From Limisphaera sp049537155 (GTDB lineage Bacteria > Verrucomicrobiota > Verrucomicrobiia > Limisphaerales > Limisphaeraceae): DNA of 64,000 nt. The notes beneath the pieces were generated by a model. The model was not told the DNA's origin. It worked only from the letters and a program-made list of their open reading frames with translations, and did no database searches. The stretch's first letter is position 1. Each line of letters begins with the position of its first letter. The stretch is from positions 1 to 64,000 of the forward strand of contig NZ_JBMVQZ010000002.1 in assembly GCF_049537155.1 (NCBI RefSeq). The letters run 5' to 3'. Shown in pieces: positions 24,589 through 32,272 of the stretch. A program made the position numbers and the translations under genes.

Positions 24589-25143
24589 TCACATGAGGCC
24601 CAACTGGAGCTTGGCGGCCTCGGACAGCATGGACTGGTTCCACGGCGGGTCCCAGACCACCTCGACGTTGGCTTCCTCCACGGCCTCGATGGAGAGGATC
24701 TTGTTCTGGGCGTCCTGGGCGATCATGGGGCCCATTCCGCAGCCGGGGGCTGTGAGGGTCATCTTCACGTCCACGCGGTAGGCGTTTTCCTTGCCTTCGA
24801 TGGGCGTCACCACGCAGTCGTAAATCAGCCCGAGGTCCACGATGTTGACCGGGATTTCCGGGTCGTAACAGGTCTTCAGCACCTCCCAGACCTGCTTTTC
24901 GACCTCTTCCCTGGTCATGGGTTTGCCGGTGGTGACGACCTGGGTTTGGACCGGCAGGCCCAGTGCGTCGGCGTCCTTGCCTTCGATGCGGAACATGTTG
25001 CCGTTCACGACCACGGTGTAACTGCCGCCCAGCGACTGGGTGATGTAGGCCTGCTCGCCCTTCATGAGGGTGACCTTGGTGCCCACGGGCACCAGGGTGG
25101 CTTCCACGTCACGCGTCAGTTGAACCGGATTGCTGCCGCTCAT
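24589..25143 (-). CDS. sufT: SufT-family Fe-S assembly factor
   Basis: A 184-residue SufT/DUF59 (MIP18) protein that assists Fe-S cluster maturation. The N-terminal part carries the SufT-specific region VTLMKGEQAYITQSLGGSY and FRIEGKDADALG. The C-terminal DUF59 domain has YDPEIPVNIVDLGLIYDC and LTAPGCGMGPM, with the conserved Cys in the last. The C-terminal VVWDPPWN is typical. The start ATG sits only about 8 bases after a strong TATACT box, so it may be translated from a leaderless transcript. It precedes sufS in the same operon and is divergent from hoxE. Confidence 0.92.
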   Translation of the reverse strand: MSGSNPVQLTRDVEATLVPVGTKVTLMKGEQAYITQSLGGSYTVVVNGNMFRIEGKDADALGLPVQTQVVTTGKPMTREEVEKQVWEVLKTCYDPEIPVNIVDLGLIYDCVVTPIEGKENAYRVDVKMTLTAPGCGMGPMIAQDAQNKILSIEAVEEANVEVVWDPPWNQSMLSEAAKLQLGLM

Positions 25144-25151
25144 ACGGGCGA

Positions 25152-25157
25152 AGTATA
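25152..25157 (-). promoter_or_regulatory. Candidate -10 box (TATACT) for sufT-sufS
   Basis: On the minus strand TATACT matches the sigma-70 -10 consensus at five of six positions. The nearest upstream -35-like sequence is weak. The distance to the ATG at 25143 is only eight bases, so transcription would start at or next to the start codon. Confidence 0.4.
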
Positions 25158-25272
25158 GCCGAAAATCCGCCGAAGTCTTGTCGGAAACCGTCCGAACCGG
25201 TCGGCAAAGATCCCTCTGCCGCCCGGTGGACCCGTGCGGGAGGAGCGTCGCCCCGGGCCCATTCGGCGAGGG

Positions 25273-25300
25273 TTGACCACCGTCCGGCGTTGGAACAATC
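25273..25300 (+). promoter_or_regulatory. Candidate promoter of the hox operon
   Basis: TTGACC (25273-25278) and ACAATC (25295-25300) are spaced by 16 bases and resemble sigma-70 boxes, with five of six and three of six matches. They lie about 115 bases upstream of hoxE in the divergent sufT-hoxE region. Evidence is by pattern alone. Confidence 0.3.
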
Positions 25301-25413
25301 TTGGTGCAGCGAAAACCAATTCACGCAAAGCCTTCTCCGGACCTCTCCGACAACTTTTGGCGTGGTAAGAGGCCGGGCTCCGGAGGGGTGGGGTCGGCCC
25401 GGGAAGAGTGACC

Positions 25414-25965
25414 ATGATTGCCACGTTAGCGACGCCCAAACGGAAGCGGATCCAGGATGTGCTGGCGCGGGTGGGTGCGGACAAGCGCTACAAGATCCTG
25501 GATGCGCACATGAAGAAGCACCAGCACCGCCAGGACGCGCTGATCGAGATCCTGCACAAGGGCCAGGAGCTGTTCGGGTATCTGGACGATGATCTCCTGC
25601 TGTACGTGGCGCATCGCCTCCGGCTGCCGCCGAGCCGGGTATACGGCGTGGCCACGTTCTATCACTTTTTCCAGCTCAAACCGGCGGGCAAACACACCTG
25701 CGTGGTCTGCATGGGGACGGCCTGTTACGTCAAGGGCGCGGACAAGATTCTGGCGGCTTTGGAACGGGAACTCGGCATCCGGGCCGGCCAGACGACGCCG
25801 GACGGGCAGGTGTCGGTCCTGACGGCCCGGTGCATCGGGGCCTGTGGGATCGCGCCTGCCGTCGTGTACGACGGTCAGGTGGCCCCGCGTCAGACGCCGG
25901 AGAGTGTGCTTGCCACCCTGCAACCTTGGTTGAACCATGGATCTGACCCAACTTCTGGCCATTAA
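25414..25965 (+). CDS. hoxE: NAD-reducing hydrogenase diaphorase subunit HoxE
   Basis: A 183-residue NuoE-like [2Fe-2S] subunit of the diaphorase unit of a bidirectional [NiFe] hydrogenase; transfers electrons between HoxF and HoxU or an outside carrier. The [2Fe-2S] ligands are the Cys pair in CMGTACYVKGA and the pair in ARCIGACGIAP. The helical N-terminus with VYGVATFYHFF is the NuoE hallmark. The ATG at 25414 is preferred to the GTG at 25408 because the purine-rich GGGAAG lies at usable spacing only for the ATG. The gene overlaps hoxF by 29 bases. First gene of hoxEFUYHW. Confidence 0.92.
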   Translation: MIATLATPKRKRIQDVLARVGADKRYKILDAHMKKHQHRQDALIEILHKGQELFGYLDDDLLLYVAHRLRLPPSRVYGVATFYHFFQLKPAGKHTCVVCMGTACYVKGADKILAALERELGIRAGQTTPDGQVSVLTARCIGACGIAPAVVYDGQVAPRQTPESVLATLQPWLNHGSDPTSGH

Positions 25966-27562
25966 GGAGAAGGAACTGGCCGCGCGGAAACCGTACACGC
26001 TGCGCTGTTGCACGGCCGCGGGGTGCCTCTCGGCGGGCAGCGACCAGGTCAAGAAACAGCTCGAACAGGCGGTGAACGAGCTGGGGTTGTCGGACCAGGT
26101 CGAGGTGCGCGGTGTGGGCTGTCTGCGGCTTTGCTGCCAGGGGCCGCTGGTGCACGTGGATCCCGCCAACGAGCTGTACCAGAGGATCACGCCGGAGAAT
26201 GCGCGCCAGTTGTTGGAACGGATCCGGGGCGGCCGGCCGGCGCTGGAGCAGGCGGATCTGCAGCATCCTTTTTTCACCAAACAACTGCCCATTGTCCTGG
26301 CCAACAGCGGGGTGGTGGATCCGGAACGCATCGAGTCGTACATCGCGGCCGACGGTTACCGGGCGTTGCACGACGCGGTGATCGAGATGGAACCGCGCGA
26401 GGTGATCGAGGCCATCACGGCCAGCGGCCTGAGGGGCCGGGGCGGCGCCGGTTTCCCCACCGGCCTGAAATGGAGCACGGTGGCCAAGTCACCCGGTCCG
26501 AAGAAGTACGTGGTTTGCAACGCGGATGAGGGTGATCCGGGTGCGTTCATGGACCGCAGCGTGCTGGAGAGCGATCCGCACAGCGTGCTGGAGGGCATGG
26601 CCATCGCGGCTTATGCGGTGGGGGCCGAGCAGGGGTTCATCTACGTGCGGGCTGAATACCCGTTGGCGATCCGACGGCTGCGCCTGGCGATCGAGCAGGC
26701 GCGGCGGCTGGGGATCCTGGGCAGCGGGATCTTCGGCTCGCCGCTGAACTTCAACGTGGAGCTGCGCATCGGCGCGGGCGCGTTTGTCTGCGGCGAAGAG
26801 ACGGCGCTGATGGCGTCCATCGAAGGCCGGCGGGGCACGCCCCGGCCGCGGCCGCCCTTCCCCGCCGAAAGCGGGTTGTGGGGGTGTCCGACCCTGATCA
26901 ACAACGTGGAGACCTTTGCCAACGTGCCGGCCATCATCCGCAACGGCGCCGAATGGTTTGCCGGCATCGGCACGGAAAAGAGCAAGGGGACCAAGGTCTT
27001 TGCCCTGGCGGGAAAGGTGAAGAACACCGGCCTGATCGAGGTTCCCATGGGCACGACCCTTCGCACGATTGTGGAGGAAATGGGCGGCGGCGCCCCCGGA
27101 GGTGTGAAGATCAAGGCGGTGCAGACGGGTGGGCCCTCCGGTGGTTGCGTGCCGGCCGAGCTGATGGACGTGGAGGTGGATTACGAATCGTTGACGCGGC
27201 TGGGATCCATCATGGGCTCGGGCGGCATGATCGTCATGGACGAGACCACCGACATGGTGGACGTGGCGCGTTTTTTCATGGAGTTCTGCAAGGACGAATC
27301 GTGCGGGAAGTGCATCCCCTGCCGCGCCGGCACGGTGCAGATGCACGGCCTGCTGACGCGGATTCTGGAGGGCAGGGCCACGGCCCGGGATCTGGCCGTG
27401 CTGGAGGAATTGTGCGACATGGTCAAGCACACCAGCTTGTGCGGGCTGGGTCAGACCGCGCCCAATCCCGTGCTCAGCACGCTCCGGTTTTTCCGGCACG
27501 AGTACGAGCGCCGGCTCAAACCGGAGCAGCCGCTGCACCCGGCCGCCGCGGTCCGTTGCTGA
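25937..27562 (+). CDS. hoxF: NAD-reducing hydrogenase diaphorase subunit HoxF
   Basis: Flavin- and NAD(H)-binding subunit that exchanges electrons with NAD. The 541-residue protein has an N-terminal thioredoxin-like [2Fe-2S] domain (RCCTAAGC and VGCLRLCC) joined to a NuoF core. The core shows GLRGRGGAGFPTGLKW for FMN/NAD, NADEGDPGAFMDR, and the [4Fe-4S] site SCGKCIPCR with a fourth Cys in HTSLCGLG. This fused layout is typical of group 3d HoxF. It starts within hoxE, so translation is coupled. The C-terminus is short and ends in VRC. All signature residues are present. Confidence 0.95.
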   Translation: MDLTQLLAIKEKELAARKPYTLRCCTAAGCLSAGSDQVKKQLEQAVNELGLSDQVEVRGVGCLRLCCQGPLVHVDPANELYQRITPENARQLLERIRGGRPALEQADLQHPFFTKQLPIVLANSGVVDPERIESYIAADGYRALHDAVIEMEPREVIEAITASGLRGRGGAGFPTGLKWSTVAKSPGPKKYVVCNADEGDPGAFMDRSVLESDPHSVLEGMAIAAYAVGAEQGFIYVRAEYPLAIRRLRLAIEQARRLGILGSGIFGSPLNFNVELRIGAGAFVCGEETALMASIEGRRGTPRPRPPFPAESGLWGCPTLINNVETFANVPAIIRNGAEWFAGIGTEKSKGTKVFALAGKVKNTGLIEVPMGTTLRTIVEEMGGGAPGGVKIKAVQTGGPSGGCVPAELMDVEVDYESLTRLGSIMGSGGMIVMDETTDMVDVARFFMEFCKDESCGKCIPCRAGTVQMHGLLTRILEGRATARDLAVLEELCDMVKHTSLCGLGQTAPNPVLSTLRFFRHEYERRLKPEQPLHPAAAVRC

Positions 27563-27583
27563 GGAGAAAGGAGGTTTTAGGCG

Positions 27584-28300
27584 ATGCCTGCAGTCACTCT
27601 GACGATTGATGGCAAACCGGTGAGCGCGCCCGCGGGCGCCACCGTGCTGGAGGCGGCCCAGGACGCCGGGATCCGCATCCCCACGTTGTGTCATCTGGAG
27701 GGTGTGTACGACGTGGGCGCCTGCCGGCTCTGCCTGGTGGAGGTGGCCGGATCGAACAAGCTGCTGCCGGCCTGCACCACCAGGGTGGCGGAGGGCATGG
27801 AGGTGTGGAGCGACACCGAGCGACTGCGCAAGTACCGGCGGATGACGCTGGAGCTGTTGTTTGCGGAGCGCAATCACGTCTGCGCGGTCTGTGTGTCGAA
27901 CGGCAACTGCGAATTGCAGGCGCTGGCCTACGAGGCCGGCATGGACCACGTGCGTTTCGCCTATCAGCATCCGCAGCTGGAGGTGGACCAGAGCCATCCG
28001 TTGTTCGGCATGGACCACAACCGGTGCATCCTCTGCACGCGGTGCGTGCGGGTGTGCTGGCACATCGAGGGGGCGGGCACCAAGAACGTGGCCGGTCGGG
28101 GCGCCGATTGTCGGATCATCACCGATCTGAACCAGCCCTGGGGCGAGTCGGATTCCTGCACCAACTGCGGCAAGTGCGTCATGGCCTGTCCCACCGGCGC
28201 CCTGTACTACAAGGGTGTCGCGACCGGCGAGATGCGGCATGACCGGCACAAACTCGAGTTCATTGTGACGGCGCGGGAGGAGAAACAATGGATCGCCTAA
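27584..28300 (+). CDS. hoxU: NAD-reducing hydrogenase diaphorase subunit HoxU
   Basis: A 238-residue electron-transfer subunit linking HoxF to the hydrogenase part. It carries an N-terminal plant-type [2Fe-2S] site (CHLEGVYDVGACRLC and then CTT). A Cys-rich site like the His-Cys [4Fe-4S] of complex I follows in HVCAVCVSNGNCELQ. Two ferredoxin [4Fe-4S] sites are CILCTRCVRVC and CTNCGKCVMACPTGAL. A strong ribosome site (AAGGAGG) precedes the ATG. Its 3' end overlaps hoxY by 13 bases. Length is normal for HoxU. Confidence 0.95.
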   Translation: MPAVTLTIDGKPVSAPAGATVLEAAQDAGIRIPTLCHLEGVYDVGACRLCLVEVAGSNKLLPACTTRVAEGMEVWSDTERLRKYRRMTLELLFAERNHVCAVCVSNGNCELQALAYEAGMDHVRFAYQHPQLEVDQSHPLFGMDHNRCILCTRCVRVCWHIEGAGTKNVAGRGADCRIITDLNQPWGESDSCTNCGKCVMACPTGALYYKGVATGEMRHDRHKLEFIVTAREEKQWIA

Positions 28301-28836
28301 AACTGGCCACTGTCTGGCTGGGCGGCTGTTCCGGCTGCCACATGTCCTTTCTCGACCTGGACGAGTTCCTGCTGGAACTGGCCCGGCGGGTCGAAGTGGT
28401 CTACAGCCCGCTGGTGGATCACAAGGAGTATCCGGAGGGCGTGGACGTGTGCCTGATCGAGGGGGCCGTGTGCAACACGGATCACCTGGAACTGCTGGCC
28501 CGGATCCGCCGCTGCACGAAGGTGCTGGTGAGCTTCGGGGATTGCGCCGTGACCGGCAACGTCACCGCCATCCGCAATCAGCTCGGCCCGCGCAATGCCG
28601 AGCTGGTGCTGCAGCGGGCCTATGTGGAATGCGCGCAGGAAAATCCGGGCATCCCGCGGGAGGAGGGCATTGTGCCGCCGTTGCTGCCGCGGGTGATGCC
28701 CGTGCACGAGGTGGTGCCCGTGGAGCATTACCTGCCCGGGTGCCCGCCTCCGGCCGATCGGATTCGTGCCGTGCTTACGGCGCTGTTGGAGGGGCGGCCG
28801 CCGGTGCTGGAGGGGCCGCAACTGAAGTTTGGTTGA
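28288..28836 (+). CDS. hoxY: [NiFe] hydrogenase small subunit HoxY
   Basis: A 182-residue small subunit with the proximal [4Fe-4S] cluster that receives electrons from the NiFe site. Ligand Cys residues are visible in WLGGCSGCHMSFLD, SFGDCAVTGN and LPGCPPPAD. The protein lacks the Tat signal of membrane hydrogenases, so the enzyme is cytoplasmic, as expected for group 3d. It overlaps hoxU and is followed by a 105-base spacer and then hoxH, a wider gap than elsewhere in the operon. Confidence 0.95.
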   Translation: MDRLKLATVWLGGCSGCHMSFLDLDEFLLELARRVEVVYSPLVDHKEYPEGVDVCLIEGAVCNTDHLELLARIRRCTKVLVSFGDCAVTGNVTAIRNQLGPRNAELVLQRAYVECAQENPGIPREEGIVPPLLPRVMPVHEVVPVEHYLPGCPPPADRIRAVLTALLEGRPPVLEGPQLKFG

Positions 28837-28932
28837 ATGGAGGAGCTGCGCGACATGTCCGGAAACCGTTCCCGAGCGTTTTACCGGACGGCGCGCCGCG
28901 GCGCGCGGCCGCGGCGAGTGCGAGCCTTTTGA
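28837..28932 (+). CDS. Possible 31-residue ORF between hoxY and hoxH
   Basis: An ATG directly after the hoxY stop (TGAATG) opens MEELRDMSGNRSRAFYRTA and runs to TGA at 28930. The product is Arg-rich. The region also contains a self-complementary GC-rich run (GCGCGCCGCGGCGCGC), so it may serve as an mRNA structure that separates small- and large-subunit translation and not encode a protein. No homology is recognised. Confidence 0.2.
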   Translation: MEELRDMSGNRSRAFYRTARRGARPRRVRAF

Positions 28933-28941
28933 CGAGACACC

Positions 28942-30366
28942 ATGGCCCAACGCATTGTCATTGATCCGGTCACCCGTATCGAAGGCCACGCCAAGATCAG
29001 TCTGCACCTGGACGAGGCCGGCAACGTGGCCGACGCCGAGTTTCACGTGGTCGAGTTTCGCGGGTTTGAAAAGTTCTGCGAAGGCCGGCCGTTCTCCGAG
29101 ATGCCGGGCCTGACTGCCCGGGTTTGCGGGATCTGTCCGGTGAGTCATCTGCTGGCCTCGGCCAAGGCTGGCGATGCCATCATGGCGGTGGACATCCCGC
29201 CGGCGGCGGAGAAACTCCGCCGGCTGATGAACATGGGGCAGATCATCCAGAGTCATGCCCTGAGTTTCTTTCATCTGAGCGCGCCCGATTTCGTGCTGGG
29301 CTGGGACAGTCCACCCGAGCAACGGAACGTGTTTGGGTTGATCGCGGCGCAGCCGGATCTGGCACGGGCGGGCATCCGGCTGCGCCAGTTCGGTCAGGAG
29401 GTGATCGAACGGCTGGGCGGGCGCAAGATCCATCCCTCCTGGGCGGTGCCCGGCGGCGTGCGCAACGCCCTGACGGCCGAGGGACGCGACCGGTTGCGTG
29501 GCTGGATTCCGGAAGCCCGCAGCACCGTGCTCACGGCCATTGATCTGTTCAAGAAAACCCTCAAGACCCACGGGCGCGAGGTTCAGATTTACGGGAATTT
29601 TCCCTCGCTGTTCATGAGCCTGGTTGCCGAGGACGGCACGTGGGAACATTATGGCGGCCGTTTGCGGTTTGTGGATGGCAGCGGCAATGTGCTGGCCGAT
29701 GCGGTGGATCCGCAGCATTACGACGAGGTGATCGGGGAGGCGGTCCAGTCGAGTTCCTACCTCAAATCGCCGTTCTACAAGCCGCTGGGGTTGCCGGAGG
29801 GAATGTACCGGGTGGGTCCGCTGGCGCGGTTGAACGTGGCGCACCGGATGGGGACGCCCCTGGCGGATGCGGAACTCCAGTATTTCAAGAAGCTGGGGCG
29901 CGGGGCGGTCAATTCCTCGTTCCTCTATCACTATGCGCGGCTGATCGAGATCCTGGCGTGCGTGGAACGGATCGAGCGTTTGCTGGACGATCCGGACCTG
30001 TTGAGTGACGAGCTGCGGGCCGACGCCGGCATCAACAGTTTGCGCGGCGTGGGGGTGAGCGAGGCCCCGCGCGGCACCCTTTTCCACGATTACACGGTGG
30101 ATCGGCACGGTTTGCTGCGCCGGGTCAACCTGATCATCGCCACCGGGCAGAACAACCTGGCCATGAATCGGACGGTGGCCCAGATCGCCCGTCACTACGT
30201 GCGGGGCGTGCCCGTGCCGGAGAGCGTGCTGAACCGGATCGAACACGGCATCCGGTGTTACGACCCTTGTCTGAGCTGCTCCACGCATGCAGTGGGGCGC
30301 ATGCCGATGGTGGTGCGGATCCTCGGTCCGGATGGCCGGCTTCTCCAGGAACTGCGGCGCGACTGA
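28942..30366 (+). CDS. hoxH: [NiFe] hydrogenase large subunit HoxH
   Basis: Catalytic subunit of the bidirectional group 3d [NiFe] hydrogenase, oxidising H2 with NAD reduction or the reverse. The four Ni-binding cysteines are present: C62 and C65 in RVCGICP, and C443 and C446 in DPCLSCSTH. The protein continues 25 residues past H449, the normal length of the C-terminal extension that HoxW removes during maturation. The 474-residue length and the N-terminal RIVIDPVTRIEGHAKI fit the family. No hyp maturation genes are in this window, so those must be elsewhere on the genome. Confidence 0.96.
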   Translation: MAQRIVIDPVTRIEGHAKISLHLDEAGNVADAEFHVVEFRGFEKFCEGRPFSEMPGLTARVCGICPVSHLLASAKAGDAIMAVDIPPAAEKLRRLMNMGQIIQSHALSFFHLSAPDFVLGWDSPPEQRNVFGLIAAQPDLARAGIRLRQFGQEVIERLGGRKIHPSWAVPGGVRNALTAEGRDRLRGWIPEARSTVLTAIDLFKKTLKTHGREVQIYGNFPSLFMSLVAEDGTWEHYGGRLRFVDGSGNVLADAVDPQHYDEVIGEAVQSSSYLKSPFYKPLGLPEGMYRVGPLARLNVAHRMGTPLADAELQYFKKLGRGAVNSSFLYHYARLIEILACVERIERLLDDPDLLSDELRADAGINSLRGVGVSEAPRGTLFHDYTVDRHGLLRRVNLIIATGQNNLAMNRTVAQIARHYVRGVPVPESVLNRIEHGIRCYDPCLSCSTHAVGRMPMVVRILGPDGRLLQELRRD

Positions 30367-30403
30367 AGCGTTCCGGCGGCCTGAGACCCAGCCGGAGGGA
30401 CCG

Positions 30404-30850
30404 GTGCTGATCCTTGGTTACGGCAACACCCTCCGCCGGGACGACGGACTCGGTGTGGCGCTGGCCGAGGCACTGGCCGCCGAAAGTCCGGCCGGCGTGG
30501 AGGTGCGCGCCTGTCACCAGCTCACACCCGAGCTGGCCGAACCGGTCAGTCGGGCGGCGGCCGTGGTGTTTGTGGATGCCGCCCTGCCGGGCATCGGGTC
30601 CGTGCGACTGCGGCGCCTGCGTCCGAACACCGCCGCCACGGTCGGTTCGCACGATTGCGCGCCCGAGAGCATTCTCGGTCTGGCGGGCGCGCTGTACGGC
30701 CGGGTGCCCCCGGCGTGGTTGCTGGAGCTGCCGGGCGAGGATTTCGCTCTGGGCGAGGGACTCTCCGCACGCGGGGTCGAGTCGCTTCAAAAAGGGCTCC
30801 ACCGACTCCGGCGCTGGCTCGACCGCCGCTGCCGGTCCGCAGCGGGCTGA
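30404..30850 (+). CDS. hoxW: Hydrogenase maturation protease HoxW (HyaD/HybD family)
   Basis: Endopeptidase that removes the C-terminal tail of HoxH after Ni insertion. From the GTG at 30404, which has GGAGGGA just upstream, it is 148 residues. The signature GYGNTLRRDDGLG opens the protein, with D14 at the place of the HybD Glu that binds Ni, D58 in VFVDAA and H83 in GSHDCAP as the remaining metal ligands. A longer frame to 30287 overlaps hoxH and has no homologous features. It closes the hox operon. Confidence 0.9.
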   Translation: MLILGYGNTLRRDDGLGVALAEALAAESPAGVEVRACHQLTPELAEPVSRAAAVVFVDAALPGIGSVRLRRLRPNTAATVGSHDCAPESILGLAGALYGRVPPAWLLELPGEDFALGEGLSARGVESLQKGLHRLRRWLDRRCRSAAG

Positions 30851-31200
30851 GGAATACCGCACGCCGTTGAAGCGCCGCTGTGGATGATCTTCATCCCTGC
30901 CGGTGTGGTGGGCTGCGCCCCCCGAGTTGCCAACGATGGTCCCCGGTTTTCCTGTTCTCTGCACGTCATGGTGTGATGGGGCAGAAGTGGCGTGCCTCGT
31001 GCAGTGGCGGGCTGGACGTACGGGCTTAAGTCTCCCCCGGCCGCGCTTGAACCGGCGCTCCGTGTGAACCCGGGCGCAGTCCGATTCGCGTCGCGATCGG
31101 GCAGGCCGTTTGCCGGCGGGGCGACATCGTGGGGGGTGCCATGCGGCTGTCCTGCGGGGGGTTGAACCTTTGCACCCCGTGTGCGTTCCTACTGGTGGCC
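30851..31200. other. Intergenic region between hoxW and the ECF sigma factor
   Basis: About 350 bases with no gene or clear hairpin terminator for hox. It should hold the promoter of the sigma-factor unit. A possible alternative N-terminus of the sigma factor (from 31129) lies in this stretch. Confidence 0.35.
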
Positions 31201-31806
31201 ATGCAAGAAAACGGCCACTGGACGCGCGAGCAATGGGAACGCGCCTGCCGGGGCGACGCGGCCGTTTGGGATCGGTTGTTCCGCCGATACCAGTTGCCGT
31301 TGTTCGTGTGGGTGCGGGAGCTGGTCCGGAGCGAAGAGGACGCCCTGGACGTTGTGCAGGAAACCTTCGCGCGGGCCGTCCGGTACGTGGACCGGCTTCG
31401 GGATCCCGAAAGGGTTGGGCCGTGGCTCTTTGGCATTGCACGCCAGCGTTGTGCGGACCTGCTGCGCCGCCGGGGCCACCATCCGGAGGGGCCGGACCCT
31501 TCGGAGGAGGAGGTTGGATGCGATCTCACCGCTGCGCCCGATCCGGGACCTTCGCCCGATGAATGGCTGATCCGGCGCGAGGACGAAGAGCGGTTTTTCC
31601 GGGCGCTGGCGGGTCTGCCGGAGAGTCAGCGGGCGGTGCTGGTGCTTCATTGCCTGGAGGATTTTTCCCTCGAAGACATTGCGCGAATTCTTGAGGTCCC
31701 TGTGGGCACGGTGAAAAGCCGGCTCCACCACGCGCGCCGCCGGCTTCGGGCCGAATGCGGGGAGCCAGGATGGGAGGTCGAGAGAAAGGATGAAAAGCGT
31801 ACGTGA
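31201..31806 (+). CDS. ECF-type RNA polymerase sigma factor
   Basis: A 201-residue sigma-70 family factor with only regions 2 and 4. Region 2 is seen in WDRLFRRYQLPLFVWVRELV, then EEDALDVVQETFARAVRYVD, and region 4 in LPESQRAVLVLHCLEDFSLE plus VPVGTVKSRLHHARRRLR. The linker is acidic. It redirects RNA polymerase to a regulon that cannot be told here. The ATG at 31201 fits the usual N-terminus; a start at 31129 would add a hydrophobic, Cys-containing extension without family support. It overlaps the next gene by 17 bases, the normal layout for a sigma/anti-sigma pair. Confidence 0.9.
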   Translation: MQENGHWTREQWERACRGDAAVWDRLFRRYQLPLFVWVRELVRSEEDALDVVQETFARAVRYVDRLRDPERVGPWLFGIARQRCADLLRRRGHHPEGPDPSEEEVGCDLTAAPDPGPSPDEWLIRREDEERFFRALAGLPESQRAVLVLHCLEDFSLEDIARILEVPVGTVKSRLHHARRRLRAECGEPGWEVERKDEKRT

Positions 31807-32263
31807 ACTTTTGCTGGAACGCCATCGGGACGCCACGCCGCGGCTGGATGCCGTGCGTGCCGGGCTGTTGCTTTCGCTCGATCGGCGGCGTCGGTCGTCG
31901 GTGCGGGTCTTCAGCGCCGCGGTTGCCGGCTGGTGGGGGCAGTGGTTCGGCATGCCGCGGAGGCTCCGGCTGGGGCTGGCTGTCACCTGGTTGATGGCCG
32001 CGCTGTTGCAGGGCTGGGTGGCGTGGGACAGCCGTCACGGCGTGCTGGCCTCGGCCGTGGCTGGGAAATCATCCGCCCCCGTGGGGGCGGCCCGGGAGCG
32101 GGCCGAACTAAGGCGCTTGCTGGAGTTCGACCTTCACGATGTATCGGTCAGCCGATGGGACGCTTCCGGTGACGATGCGGACTGGCAGACCGACCCGGTG
32201 AGGCCGTTGTCCGGGCGGGCGCACCGGCACCACGTGGTGTCAAGCCGTTCCCTCCTTGCGTGA
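31790..32263 (+). CDS. Small single-pass membrane protein, possible anti-sigma factor
   Basis: A 157-residue protein starting inside the sigma-factor gene. The first 60 residues are basic and helical (VRELLLERHRDATPRLDAVR), then comes one membrane helix at about 62-80 (LGLAVTWLMAALLQGWVAW), then a polar outer region. A cytoplasmic N-terminus, one membrane pass and overlap with an ECF gene fit an anti-sigma factor. It lacks a recognisable zinc-binding anti-sigma (HxxxCxxC) motif, so this is an inference from position and topology. Confidence 0.6.
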   Translation: MKSVRELLLERHRDATPRLDAVRAGLLLSLDRRRRSSVRVFSAAVAGWWGQWFGMPRRLRLGLAVTWLMAALLQGWVAWDSRHGVLASAVAGKSSAPVGAARERAELRRLLEFDLHDVSVSRWDASGDDADWQTDPVRPLSGRAHRHHVVSSRSLLA

Positions 32264-32272
32264 GGTGCTGCC

